DNA of 64,000 bases. Origin: Brachyspira sp. G79. Its GTDB lineage: Bacteria; Spirochaetota; Brachyspiria; Brachyspirales; Brachyspiraceae. Under the pieces are notes generated by a model, which saw nothing but the letters and a program-made list of their open reading frames with translations, searched no databases and was not told the origin of the DNA. Of this stretch, positions 20,075-28,859 are shown piece after piece. The stretch is from contig NZ_JQIU01000008.1 in the NCBI RefSeq assembly GCF_002379365.1, forward strand, positions 1,955,577 through 2,019,576. The letters run 5' to 3'. Position 1 is the stretch's first letter. The number at the start of each line of letters is the position of its first letter. A program made the position numbers and the translations under genes.

Positions 20075-20113
20075 AAAAACAATGGGCATTATTTATTATA
20101 GTCCATTGTTTTT
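20075..20113. terminator. Bidirectional terminator
   Basis: Arms AAAAACAATGG (20075-20085) and the complement (20103-20113), ending in a T-run, lie between the convergent MCP and MBL-fold genes. Confidence 0.85.
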
Positions 20114-20138
20114 ATATTAATATATAATTTTATAATTG

Positions 20139-21023
20139 TTATATATTAATATAAGACCCCTCTTTGGCAAAGGCAAGCTTAATATCTATTTCTTCTTTTT
20201 TTAAGAAAGCAAGAAGTTTATTATATATAAGGTCTATCTGTGCATCAGTTCTTTCCTGATTATGATGATGAAGTATAACATAAGGAACATTAGCATCCAG
20301 TCCAACCTGTATAGCATCATTCAAAGTAGAATGCCCCCAGCCTACATGCCCATTATAATATTCGCTTTTTGTGTATTCACCCTCTATAATAAGAACATTA
20401 GCTCCGCGTACAAAATCTATTAATCTGGCATGCAGCAAATCGGCATTATGATTGTAATGCGAAAGCGAAGGGTGCTGTGCATGAAGACGTTTTTTATATG
20501 GCTCATGGTCTGTGAGATATACTACTGTTTTATTTCCTGATGTTATCTTATATGAAAGTGTATGACAAGGGTGATTAACCCACATACTTTCTATAGTCAT
20601 ATTTCCGAAAGTAATTTTCTTTCCTTCGTAAAAAGCTTCAAACTTTAAGTTGGCTGCAAACTGCTCCAAGTTTACTGGAAAATAATCTTTTGCAAGTATA
20701 TTATTGATAGTATCATACATCTCTGTAGAAGAATCTTTAGGACCGTATATTGTAAAGCTGTATTTATTTGAGAAAAAAGGTGCGAAGAAAGGTATTCCTA
20801 TAATATGATCCCAATGGAAATGAGTTAATAGTATAATACTTTCAGTTTTATCAGATTTTAATGCATAATAGCTGGCATTTTTAAGTCCGCTTCCAGCATC
20901 TAATATTATATAATTGCCGTCATAATCAATAACCTGAAGGCATGATGTATTACCGCCATATTCACTGAAACTATTACCGGGGGTCGGTATAGAACCTCTG
21001 CTTCCAAGAAACCTTACTTTCAC
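20139..21023 (-). CDS. MBL-fold metallohydrolase (RNase Z / PhnP-like)
   Basis: 294 residues from a GTG at 21023, with AAGG 8 bases upstream. The metal-binding signature THFHWDH (about residue 82) is followed by HPCHTLSYKI, YLTDHE and a late LHHHNQERTD, matching beta-lactamase-fold hydrolases acting on phosphodiesters or related esters. The N-terminus KVRFLGSRGSIPTPG is typical of the RNase Z/PhnP/cAMP-phosphodiesterase-like branch. Whether it acts on nucleic acid or a small cyclic phosphate is not clear. It has its own promoter (TTGATT-17-TATGAT). Confidence 0.88.
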   Translation of the reverse strand: MKVRFLGSRGSIPTPGNSFSEYGGNTSCLQVIDYDGNYIILDAGSGLKNASYYALKSDKTESIILLTHFHWDHIIGIPFFAPFFSNKYSFTIYGPKDSSTEMYDTINNILAKDYFPVNLEQFAANLKFEAFYEGKKITFGNMTIESMWVNHPCHTLSYKITSGNKTVVYLTDHEPYKKRLHAQHPSLSHYNHNADLLHARLIDFVRGANVLIIEGEYTKSEYYNGHVGWGHSTLNDAIQVGLDANVPYVILHHHNQERTDAQIDLIYNKLLAFLKKEEIDIKLAFAKEGSYINI

Positions 21024-21056
21024 AATTTAGCCTTAAATTATTTTTTATACGTTTAT

Positions 21057-21085
21057 ATCATAATACAATAATAAAAAAAAATCAA
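21057..21085 (-). promoter_or_regulatory. Promoter of the MBL-fold gene
   Basis: On the minus strand TTGATT (21085-21080), 17 bases, then TATGAT (21062-21057), 34 bases before the GTG start. Confidence 0.6.
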
Positions 21086-21138
21086 TCTGCTTACTATTTA
21101 TTTAACATATTTTTTAATTTTAGATAATTTTTATATAG

Positions 21139-21167
21139 TTGTATTATTATTATATAGAGTTTATAAT
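21139..21167 (+). promoter_or_regulatory. xth promoter
   Basis: TTGTAT (21139-21144), a 17-base spacer and TATAAT (21162-21167) lie 41 bases before the xth start. Confidence 0.65.
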
Positions 21168-21208
21168 AAATACCATATATAACTATAATAAAAAAGGCTG
21201 ATTAATTA

Positions 21209-21982
21209 ATGAAAATAATATCTTGGAATGTAAACGGCATACGGGCTGCATATAAAAAAGGCTTGGTTGATTTTATAAAAAAAGAGAATCCTGATATAAT
21301 ATGCCTTCAGGAAACTAAGGCTTTTGAAGAACAGCTGCCTGAAGATTTAAGAAATATAGAAGGATATCAACTTTTTATCAATCCTGCTGACCCTGAAGTA
21401 AAAAAAGGATACAGCGGAGTTGCTATATACACAAAATTAAAACCTAATAAAGTTATTAAAAATAAATTAGGAACTAAGTTCTCAGACAATGAAGGAAGAA
21501 TATTATCATTAGAGTTTGATGATTTTACTATATTTAATGTATATTTTCCAAACGGCGGAAAATCTGAAGAACATTTCAATTATAAACTTTCTTTTTATGA
21601 TGAGATTACAAAACATTTAACTAAATTAAAAAGCAAAACTAATGTTATATTATGCGGCGATATGAATATAGCACATGAAGCTATAGATTTGGCAAGACCT
21701 AAAGAAAATGAAAAGAGTATAGGTTTCTTACCAGAAGAGCGAGAAAAAATAACAGAGTTTTTAAATAAAGGATTTACTGATACTTTCAGAATGTTTGTAA
21801 AAGAAGGCGGACATTACAGCTGGTGGGATATGAAAACTAGATCAAGAGAAAAAAATGTGGGCTGGAGAATAGATTATTTCTTTGTTAATAATGAAATAGC
21901 TCAGAATATAAAAAGAGCTGATATATTAACTGATGTTATGGGAAGTGATCACTGCCCTATACTTATAGAATGGGATAAATAA
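21209..21982 (+). CDS. xth: Exodeoxyribonuclease III (AP endonuclease)
   Basis: 257 residues, the usual length. It nicks DNA 5' to abasic sites and has 3'-5' exonuclease activity in base excision repair. Catalytic motifs of the exonuclease III/APE1 fold are visible: ISWNVNGIRA, CLQETKAF (Glu metal ligand), YSGVAIYTK, CGDMNIAHEAIDLA (Asp/Asn), YSWWDMKTRSREKNVGWRID and GSDHCPI (catalytic Asp-His). The gene starts a plus-strand run followed by a STAS protein, YggT and a TPR protein. Confidence 0.96.
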   Translation: MKIISWNVNGIRAAYKKGLVDFIKKENPDIICLQETKAFEEQLPEDLRNIEGYQLFINPADPEVKKGYSGVAIYTKLKPNKVIKNKLGTKFSDNEGRILSLEFDDFTIFNVYFPNGGKSEEHFNYKLSFYDEITKHLTKLKSKTNVILCGDMNIAHEAIDLARPKENEKSIGFLPEEREKITEFLNKGFTDTFRMFVKEGGHYSWWDMKTRSREKNVGWRIDYFFVNNEIAQNIKRADILTDVMGSDHCPILIEWDK

Positions 21983-22060
21983 AAAACTGCTTGATTTTTT
22001 GACTTTTTATAATAATATTAAGTCAGTTTGCTTTTTACTTTTTTATTTAAAGGAGTTATC

Positions 22061-22393
22061 ATGGTTCGTACAATCATTGAGGATAAAACAGCCATAATCA
22101 ATATAGAAAAAAATATTATCTCTGAAAATGTTGATATACTGGAGGAAAAATTAAATTATGCTAAAAATGCAGGAGCTTTAAACTTTATATTTGATTTTCA
22201 TAATATAGAATATATGTGTTCTTCTGCATTAGGACTCATAGCTTCTGCTTTAAGGGTATCAGGTGAAAATGGAGGTACTGTTTATTTCTGTTCTTTAAGT
22301 AACAAATTAAAAGCATTATTTGAGGCTACTAAATTTTTAACTATAGTAAATACTGCCAATAATGTAGACGAGGCACTTAATAATATTAAATAA
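22061..22393 (+). CDS. STAS-domain anti-sigma factor antagonist
   Basis: About 110 residues starting at ATG 22061, where AAGGAG stands 7 bases upstream; longer frames begin with a non-ATG codon and no ribosome site. The STAS fold is shown by an N-terminal beta strand pair (TAIINIEKNIISENVDILEEKL) and the conserved loop FDFHNIEYMCSSALGLIASA, with Ser at the position phosphorylated in SpoIIAA-type proteins (SS, about residue 57). Such proteins bind an anti-sigma factor or serine kinase. No partner kinase or phosphatase is nearby, so its circuit is unknown. Confidence 0.88.
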   Translation: MVRTIIEDKTAIINIEKNIISENVDILEEKLNYAKNAGALNFIFDFHNIEYMCSSALGLIASALRVSGENGGTVYFCSLSNKLKALFEATKFLTIVNTANNVDEALNNIK

Positions 22394-22410
22394 TTTTTTA
22401 TAGGAAGTTT

Positions 22411-22731
22411 ATGCTAGTAGAAATTATAAGATTTATATATGTAGTATGTATGCAGGCTTTGAGACTGTATTCTTTTATATGGTTTGTATGGATTATATTA
22501 AGCTGGCTTCAGGCTTTTGGAGCTATGCATTTAGACTATTATAATCCTATAGTAAACTTTTTTTATAAGATAACAGACGGCGTTATAGATAAAATTTTTG
22601 GCGGAAGAAGACTTATTGTAGGAGTACTTGATTTATCTCCTTTAATATTTCTTTTAGTTCTTCAAATGGCAGCTCCTATAATATTAAAAATAATATTTCA
22701 ATTCTTGCTAAATCTTGCTGTTAGGATATAG
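22411..22731 (+). CDS. YggT-family membrane protein
   Basis: 106 residues with two hydrophobic segments (about 12-33 and 70-100) separated by a NPIVNFFYKITDGVIDKIFGGRR loop, the hallmark of YggT proteins, where a conserved NP and a DPxL-like turn follow the first helix. YggT proteins are found in most bacteria and are linked to membrane or osmotic homeostasis and cell shape, but with no settled biochemical role. AGGAAG lies just before the ATG, and the TPR gene follows after only 2 bases, so cotranscription is likely. Confidence 0.85.
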   Translation: MLVEIIRFIYVVCMQALRLYSFIWFVWIILSWLQAFGAMHLDYYNPIVNFFYKITDGVIDKIFGGRRLIVGVLDLSPLIFLLVLQMAAPIILKIIFQFLLNLAVRI

Positions 22732-22733
22732 TT

Positions 22734-24860
22734 ATGAGTTCATTAGATGATATAAGTAAGTACATTGATGACGGAGATTATAAAAAAGCTATAGAAGAGC
22801 TTGACATTCTTATATCTAAAGAACCTGATAATGCCAAAGCATTTTATATGAGAGGCAAATATTCTTTTATAGAACTTCAGCAGGAAGAGTTTGACAATAG
22901 TAAATATGATGCTAGAAGGGCATTAATATATTCTTCAATAGAATATGACTTAAATAAATCTATAGACATTGATCCTAATATAGCAGATGCATACAGAGGT
23001 CTTATGTATTTAAATAGAGATTTAAAAAACATAGACAAAGAAAGAGAGTATGCTCAAATACTTTTTGATAAAGATAATACAGCATATGATGCTCTATTAA
23101 TACTTGCAAGTAGCTATCTTAATAACGGAGAAAATGAAGCTGACTTTCATCAGGCTATAGGTTATTATGATGATTTTATCAAAAATGCTGAAGACAACAG
23201 AATAGCAAGGTTTGAAAGAGGTCTTTGCTACTACAATCTTAATATACTTCCAAAAGCAGACATTGAAGCTAATAAACTTATTTATGATTTTCCTTTTTAT
23301 GATGACGCTTATTTTCTTAAAGGAATTATACTAGCCAAAAACGGCATAAAGTCAGAGTTTTATGATGATGCTGTATTCTTTTTTGACAGAGCAATAGAAC
23401 TTAATAGCCTAAACTTTAATGCCATATATGAAAGAGGTGAATGGTATTTTAATAAAGGCAATTACAGAAAAGCAATAGAAAATTATAATGAACTTCTAAA
23501 ATATAATAATAAATACAGATTAAATGCTCTTCTTGGTAAAATTCAGGCACTTCATGATCTTATTATAGAAAATGAAGATAAGTTCTATCCAGACAGTCAG
23601 GAAGAAGGAAAAGACCTTAAAGAAGTTTTTTATTTGCTTGATAAAGTTATAAATGTGCTTGGAATAAACAGCATGCAGTACAGATATTACAGGGCTAATT
23701 TGTATGCATATCAGGGGGAGATAAAAAAAGCTATAGCTGAATTTAAAAAAATACTAAATGAAAATGATGAGGCTTGGATTTATGAAAAAATAGCAGAGCT
23801 TTATCATAATTATGCTCAAAGCGATGATGATTATAGAGAGGCTTTAAAATATCTATATCATATTGATAAAAGTGAATACAAATACTCAACATACTATATA
23901 ATGATATTCTCCAATTATGAGCTTAAAAATTACGAGAAAACGGCTGAATTATGCGAAGAGCTTTTTCAATATATTTATGAAGACGATGAAGAGGTGTATT
24001 ATATAAGATTTATATATGCACATTCTCTTCAGATGATAGGCTCAAATGATTATGAGCTTATATTAAATAATCTTCAAAGATGCTTAAACAGTAAATTAGA
24101 TAAAGCTACTATATACCGTTCAATAGCAAAGATAATGCTTTATAATATGCCTAATAAATATAATAATGACGGAATAGATATGTTAAAAAAAGCCATAGGA
24201 TTAAATGATGCTTTATCATATTTTATGTATGCCAAGGAATTATTTTACGGTGATATTATAATACCATATCCAGAACTTGCTATATCTATGGCTGATATGT
24301 CTTTTAATATAGATAATACTTTGGAATGTTCTTTAACTATTATAGGAAAAGGATATGAACTAGGACGAGGAATAGAAAAAAATCCTAATAAGGCGTTTGA
24401 AATGTACTATAAAGCATGTGAACTTTCTGATATAAACAATTCAAAATGTTCATGTGCTAAAGGACTTACTGCTCATTGCTACTATAAAGGAATAGGGGTT
24501 GAAAAAAATGAACATATAGCTTTTGATATAGTTAATAAAACGGCTATGAGTAAGGGTAAAGATTCGCATGATCATATAGCATTACTTTATTCATATTTTG
24601 CTTTAAATAATATAAAAGGCTTTGATTTAGTTACAGCATTATCATTATTTGACACTATAGAATCTCATGCAAATAATCTATATATAATAATGACTCTAAA
24701 AAGAATATATAAGAAACTAGGAAGAAAACTTGATGTTAAAAGAATGGAAAAAATGGAAAAAAATGCTATAATGGTAACTGGGGAATTAAACATGTCATAT
24801 TTAAGGAAATACATAAAAAAGTTTAATGACTTCTATCCTATTTTAACTTTTACACTTTGA
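22734..24860 (+). CDS. Large TPR/Sel1-repeat protein
   Basis: 708 residues without signal peptide. The first about 530 residues are TPR units (for example YERGEWYFNKGNYRKAIENY and RYYRANLYAYQGEIKKAIAEF). From about residue 540 Sel1-like repeats follow, with GKGYELGRGIEKNPNKAFEMYY and AHCYYKGIGVEKNEHIAFDI. Such arrays are protein-interaction scaffolds. It overlaps nothing but begins 2 bases after yggT, so it is translated as part of that operon. A promoter and a small redox protein gene follow. The partner is unknown. Confidence 0.85.
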   Translation: MSSLDDISKYIDDGDYKKAIEELDILISKEPDNAKAFYMRGKYSFIELQQEEFDNSKYDARRALIYSSIEYDLNKSIDIDPNIADAYRGLMYLNRDLKNIDKEREYAQILFDKDNTAYDALLILASSYLNNGENEADFHQAIGYYDDFIKNAEDNRIARFERGLCYYNLNILPKADIEANKLIYDFPFYDDAYFLKGIILAKNGIKSEFYDDAVFFFDRAIELNSLNFNAIYERGEWYFNKGNYRKAIENYNELLKYNNKYRLNALLGKIQALHDLIIENEDKFYPDSQEEGKDLKEVFYLLDKVINVLGINSMQYRYYRANLYAYQGEIKKAIAEFKKILNENDEAWIYEKIAELYHNYAQSDDDYREALKYLYHIDKSEYKYSTYYIMIFSNYELKNYEKTAELCEELFQYIYEDDEEVYYIRFIYAHSLQMIGSNDYELILNNLQRCLNSKLDKATIYRSIAKIMLYNMPNKYNNDGIDMLKKAIGLNDALSYFMYAKELFYGDIIIPYPELAISMADMSFNIDNTLECSLTIIGKGYELGRGIEKNPNKAFEMYYKACELSDINNSKCSCAKGLTAHCYYKGIGVEKNEHIAFDIVNKTAMSKGKDSHDHIALLYSYFALNNIKGFDLVTALSLFDTIESHANNLYIIMTLKRIYKKLGRKLDVKRMEKMEKNAIMVTGELNMSYLRKYIKKFNDFYPILTFTL

Positions 24861-24886
24861 CAAAAAAATCATTTATATATATTATA
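24858..24886 (+). promoter_or_regulatory. Promoter for the DUF1858-type gene
   Basis: TTGACA (about 24858-24863), a 17-base A/T spacer and TATTAT lie about 30 bases before the ATG at 24914. The -35 overlaps the stop of the TPR gene. Confidence 0.6.
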
Positions 24887-24913
24887 ATATAAAATAAATA
24901 AGAGGTAACCATT

Positions 24914-25123
24914 ATGATAAACAAAACTATGAGTATAGGTGAAATAATACAAATCTTTCCAGATTCTGTAGAAATAATGATGAATTATGGACTTCATTGC
25001 GTTGGCTGTCATGTAGCAAGCTGGGAAACTTTGGAAGAAGGCTGCCGCGGACATGGAATGAATGATTCCATCATTGAAGCTTTAGTTAAAGAAATTAATA
25101 CTAAATATGAAGCAAGCAAATAA
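24914..25123 (+). CDS. DUF1858 / hybrid-cluster-protein-associated redox-disulphide domain protein
   Basis: 69 residues. The sequence begins with MSIGEIIQIFPDSVEIMMNYGLHCVGCHVASWETLEEGCRGHGM, the signature of the small family often found near hybrid cluster proteins, with a CxxC redox pair (CVGC) and a following Cys. It probably works as a thiol switch or electron carrier. No hybrid cluster protein gene is in this window. It has its own promoter and AGAGG before the ATG, and a strong terminator follows. Confidence 0.85.
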   Translation: MINKTMSIGEIIQIFPDSVEIMMNYGLHCVGCHVASWETLEEGCRGHGMNDSIIEALVKEINTKYEASK

Positions 25124-25153
25124 TTTTGTTTTTTAGCTTTATATAACTCTTAA

Positions 25154-25187
25154 AAAAGACAGCATATATTTTTATACGCTGTCTTTT
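25154..25187 (+). terminator. Terminator
   Basis: Stem AAAAGACAGC (25154-25163) with complement at 25178-25187, extended inward with one mismatch, followed by a T-rich tract. It can serve both the DUF1858 gene and the convergent DUF3108-like gene. Confidence 0.85.
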
Positions 25188-25246
25188 ATTTTATAAAGTA
25201 TTATACTTATTTCTAAAATTATTAATACTTATTTTTTACAAGTCTA

Positions 25247-25993
25247 TTATTTTCCGTCTTTGTATTCTCTTATTATTCCTCTTACTCTTATTGTAAGTCC
25301 GTAAACTTTCTGCTCGGCTATGATTACATCGAGAGGCACCTGATTATATTTGTCTTTAGAGATCAAGGCGTCTGTTCCGTATTTATCTTTTTCATAAACT
25401 CTTACAGTAGCAAGTTTATCCCTTTGAAGTTTAGTTTTTAAATCTTCACCATTTTCTATAGTAAATCTTATATCTCTTTTTATATTCTTTCCTTCAAGCC
25501 AATTAACTTTAAATGTTCCTATATTCTTATCAACAAAACGCATGAAAAATACCAAAGATAAAGCATCATATGCCATTCCGCTGAACTCTATCTTTTCATC
25601 AGTTGTTCTTTTATCATTAAAGAGATAATAATTTTTGTAAAAAGTTAAAGTTTCATTATTTATCCATTCGCCTTCAGAAGTATCTTTTTTAAGAACTAAA
25701 GGACTAAAATTATTTGTAGAAACCCAAGCCTCAAATACGTCGCTTACTTTATAAACCCAATTAGCTGCTCCTGTAGTATAAACATGGGCATACAGATGAT
25801 AGGCTGGTATTCCGTTTACATTGCTTATAGCTAGAACTTTAGCTTCAAGTGTTCCTACTTTACCACTTATATTAAACTCTGGAACTTGTGCCAAAACATC
25901 ATATTTTATATATTCGCCTACTTTAAATGTTTGATTGTATCCAAATATAATATTTGAAATTAAAAGAGTAATTATAAAAACATATTTTTTCAT
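25247..25993 (-). CDS. DUF3108-like exported protein
   Basis: 248 residues from ATG 25993, with GGAG 10 bases upstream; a TTG three codons earlier sits against that site and is rejected. A signal peptide (KKYVFIITLLISNIIFG) targets it to the periplasm. The mature part is beta-rich, with FKVGEYIKYDVLAQVPEF near the start, AWVSTNNFSPLVLKKDTSEG mid-way and a LDVIIAEQKVYGLTIRVRG end, as in DUF3108 proteins. A strong promoter lies upstream. The function of the family is not known. Confidence 0.75.
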   Translation of the reverse strand: MKKYVFIITLLISNIIFGYNQTFKVGEYIKYDVLAQVPEFNISGKVGTLEAKVLAISNVNGIPAYHLYAHVYTTGAANWVYKVSDVFEAWVSTNNFSPLVLKKDTSEGEWINNETLTFYKNYYLFNDKRTTDEKIEFSGMAYDALSLVFFMRFVDKNIGTFKVNWLEGKNIKRDIRFTIENGEDLKTKLQRDKLATVRVYEKDKYGTDALISKDKYNQVPLDVIIAEQKVYGLTIRVRGIIREYKDGK

Positions 25994-26662
25994 AAAATAC
26001 AATCTCCTTTATAATGATAAAATTATCATATTTATTATATATAATATATACCTAAACAATTATAATTTGTCAAGTTTTAACTTTCTCTTTACTCCATATA
26101 CTTTAAGATTTATTAATTTATTTTGATATTAACAAACTTTATTTAGATTTAAAAGTTCAATTTATCAGCACCCACCCAATGTTAATATTTCTTTCTTCAA
26201 CGCACGTTCAATCGATTCTTATATATAAACTAATTATTAATTCTAATCAATATTATATATAAAAACTTCATGCTCCGTGCGTGAAAGAAAGTTCAAATTT
26301 AAATAACGTTTTGGGCGGGCGTAATTGAAAAAATATGGTATCATAGATTTAATTAAAGTCTATATAAAAAATAAAGCTTTTAAATCTAAAAGGGCGGGAA
26401 TTTAAATAAATTTTTTAATCTATTTTCAGCCCCACCCTCTAAATTCTTCAATACTATCTGTTATTTCTGTATAGTTTTTTTTTGTTGGCTTTTACTGTCA
26501 TTATAACTGCCCACCCAAGCGTTTTTTAAATTTATAATGTTATACAACGCACGTATGAATGAAATTAAAAGTATAGTTTTTGTTTGTAATATAAACTTTC
26601 TTATACTAAATAATGCATTTTGCGTGCGTTAAATATATTATAATTAAAAGTTATTTTGTAAT
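25994..26662. repeat. Repeat-rich intergenic region
   Basis: No gene is seen. Four things stand out. A 14-bp word, TTTAGATTTAAAAG (26142-26155), returns inverted at 26377-26390. GCCCACCCAAGCGTTTTTTA (from 26509) has an inverted, imperfect partner near 26295-26320. ACGCACG/CGTGCGT words recur at about 26200, 26278, 26550 and 26622. A copy of a dispersed element (26423-26545) also occurs at 36266-36390. This looks like layered copies of an intergenic repeat family. Confidence 0.75.
26045..26073 (-). promoter_or_regulatory. Strong promoter of the DUF3108-like gene
   Basis: On the minus strand TTGACA (26073-26068), a 17-base spacer ending TTTAGG and TATATA (26050-26045) lie about 50 bases before the start. 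Confidence 0.8.
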
Positions 26663-28018
26663 TTATAAAACATTAGCAGCAAGCTCTGCAAGTTTTGAAC
26701 GCTCGCCTTTTTCAAGTGTTACAGTACCGCTTAATACTTCTGCCTTTGTACGGTCTATCAAATAAGTAAGACCATTGTTTCTTTCGTCCAAATACGGAGT
26801 GTCTATCTGATGAATATCTCCTGTAAACACTATTTTTGTACCCTCCCCTGCTCTTGTAATTATAGTTTTTATTTCATGAGGTGTTAGGTTCTGAGCTTCA
26901 TCTACTATAAAATATATTTTGTTCAAACTTCTTCCTCTTATGTATGCCAAAGGTGAGATTACTATCTTTTCATTTTCAAGCATTTTTTTTATGTTTTTAC
27001 TTTCATCGCTGTCATCAGAATGTATATGCTGTATAACAGAAAGATTATCAAATAAAGGCTGCATATAAGGGTCTAATTTGCTGTTAATATCACCAGGGAG
27101 AAAACCCAAATCTTTATTAGAAAGTGCTACTACAGGACGTGCTAAAAGTATCTGTCTGTACTCTCTTCTCTTTGCCAAAGCGGCTGCAAGTGCTAGAAGT
27201 GTTTTACCAGTACCAGCTTTGCCCATTATTGTAACTAAAGGTATATCATTATCAAGTAAAACATCCAAAGCCATAGCCTGCTCTTCATTTCTAGGTTTTA
27301 TTCCGTATGCATCTATATTGGTATCAACATGAACTATTGTTTTTGTATCATCTTTATATTTACCTATTACTGCCTCATCATCTTCTTTTACTCTGTAGCA
27401 GAAATATGTATTAGGATAAACAGGATGCTCTCCTTTTACAGCTATCTCTTTGTTTTCATTAAGTTCTTTTATATAGATTTTAGCATTATCTCCAGATATG
27501 CTTTCTATACCTGTAAATAATGATGATAATTTTTCTATCTTGTCAGTATTATAGTCTTGCGTGTCTATACCCAAACTTCTGGCTTTCATTCTCATATTAA
27601 TATCTTTAGTTATGAGAATTACTCTCTGATTCTCGCATTTTATATTATAAGCACATGATAATATTTTATGATCTGGAATACTGTTTGAAAATATTTTTTT
27701 AAAATCATCTCTCTCTTCATTATTAACATCTATAAATACTTTACTTTTATTATCAAGCAAAGCACCTTTTTTAAAAATATCTTTAGTTCCCTGAAGTTCT
27801 TCATTTTTCTCTACTATTACATCAAGCTCCCTTATAAACTCTCTAGCATTAAAATTGATTGTATCGCTTCCCTTTTTGAACTTATCAACTTCTTCAAGTA
27901 CTGTAATAGGTATAACTATATTTGTCTCTTCAAAAGAAAATATTGACTTAAAATCATGAAGTATTACATTAGTATCAAATACGAATACTTTTTTATTAGG
28001 TATAAAATTTTCTATCAT
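26663..28018 (-). CDS. phoH: PIN-domain PhoH-family ATPase (YlaK-like)
   Basis: 451 residues. The N-terminal about 150 residues are a PIN nuclease-type domain, beginning KKVFVFDTNVILHDF with later acidic positions. The C-terminal half is a PhoH ATPase: Walker A IMGKAGTGKTLLALAAA (about residue 258), GFLPGDINSKLDPYMQP, and Walker B IYFIVDEAQNLTPHEIK followed by FTGDIHQIDTPYLD. PIN-PhoH proteins are RNA helicase/ribonuclease-like. It has a separate unit between a repeat-rich gap and the divergent acetyltransferase. Confidence 0.93.
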   Translation of the reverse strand: MIENFIPNKKVFVFDTNVILHDFKSIFSFEETNIVIPITVLEEVDKFKKGSDTINFNAREFIRELDVIVEKNEELQGTKDIFKKGALLDNKSKVFIDVNNEERDDFKKIFSNSIPDHKILSCAYNIKCENQRVILITKDINMRMKARSLGIDTQDYNTDKIEKLSSLFTGIESISGDNAKIYIKELNENKEIAVKGEHPVYPNTYFCYRVKEDDEAVIGKYKDDTKTIVHVDTNIDAYGIKPRNEEQAMALDVLLDNDIPLVTIMGKAGTGKTLLALAAALAKRREYRQILLARPVVALSNKDLGFLPGDINSKLDPYMQPLFDNLSVIQHIHSDDSDESKNIKKMLENEKIVISPLAYIRGRSLNKIYFIVDEAQNLTPHEIKTIITRAGEGTKIVFTGDIHQIDTPYLDERNNGLTYLIDRTKAEVLSGTVTLEKGERSKLAELAANVL

Positions 28019-28244
28019 TATCGCAAATCCTTTCAGTTTGTATTGTCAGCATATATAATACCGCCTACTTATAGTATGATACATAAAAATAAAAAAAGCA
28101 ACTTAATTTTAATATAAAAGCCTATTAAATATACGCACTAGTATTATACTTTTTAGGTATTATAATATATAACACATAATTATTTGATATAATTTGATTT
28201 TTGTGTAAAATACAAATAAATAAAAAACATAAGGAATAACTAAA

Positions 28245-28832
28245 ATGAATATGGAAGAGTTTATTAAATACTGCAAAGAAGGCAATCCAATATCAAGCGA
28301 AGATGAAGAGTTATCACCGCTTTTATATGAATGCTCTCAGAGTGCAATAAAAATAACTATGGAAATTAATAATAAATATCATAATACAGATGAAGTAAGA
28401 GAATTATTTGAAGAGCTTACAGGCGAAAAAATAGATAAAAGTTTCACATGCTTTCCTCCATTTTATACTGACTTTGGAAAGAATATAAAGATAGGAAAGA
28501 ATGTATTTTTCAACTGCGGATGTTCATTTCAGGATAGAGGCGGCATTGTTATAGGAGATAATGTATTTATAGGAATGAATGCCACTATTTCAACACTCAA
28601 TCATGGAATAGAAGTAGAATACAGAAGTATAACTTACCCAAAAAAAGTAGTAATTGGAAATAATGTATGGATAGGTTCAGGAGTACATATACTTTCTGGA
28701 GTAACTATAGGTGATAATTCTATAATAGCAGCAGGAGCTTTGGTTAATAAAGATGTGCCTTCAAATGTGATAGTAGGAGGAATGCCAGCCAAAGTTATAA
28801 AAGAAATAAATAAACTAAAAATAGCAAATTAA
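28245..28832 (+). CDS. Maa/LacA-type hexapeptide O-acetyltransferase
   Basis: 195 residues. An N-terminal helical cap (maltose-acetyltransferase type) is followed by left-handed beta-helix repeats: [70 protein letters not shown] and [11 protein letters not shown]. The loop containing the catalytic His is STLNHGIE. It transfers acetyl from acetyl-CoA to a sugar or similar hydroxyl; the acceptor is unknown. AAGGAA lies before ATG 28245. The hydrolase gene follows after 27 bases, so both may be cotranscribed. Confidence 0.9.
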   Translation: MNMEEFIKYCKEGNPISSEDEELSPLLYECSQSAIKITMEINNKYHNTDEVRELFEELTGEKIDKSFTCFPPFYTDFGKNIKIGKNVFFNCGCSFQDRGGIVIGDNVFIGMNATISTLNHGIEVEYRSITYPKKVVIGNNVWIGSGVHILSGVTIGDNSIIAAGALVNKDVPSNVIVGGMPAKVIKEINKLKIAN

Positions 28833-28859
28833 TTAAAAAATTTAATTTAAGGAGATAAC

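Noticed and set aside
26142-26640. CRISPR array
   Set aside because: The repeated words are irregular in spacing and orientation, with no constant repeat-spacer unit; no cas genes occur in the window.
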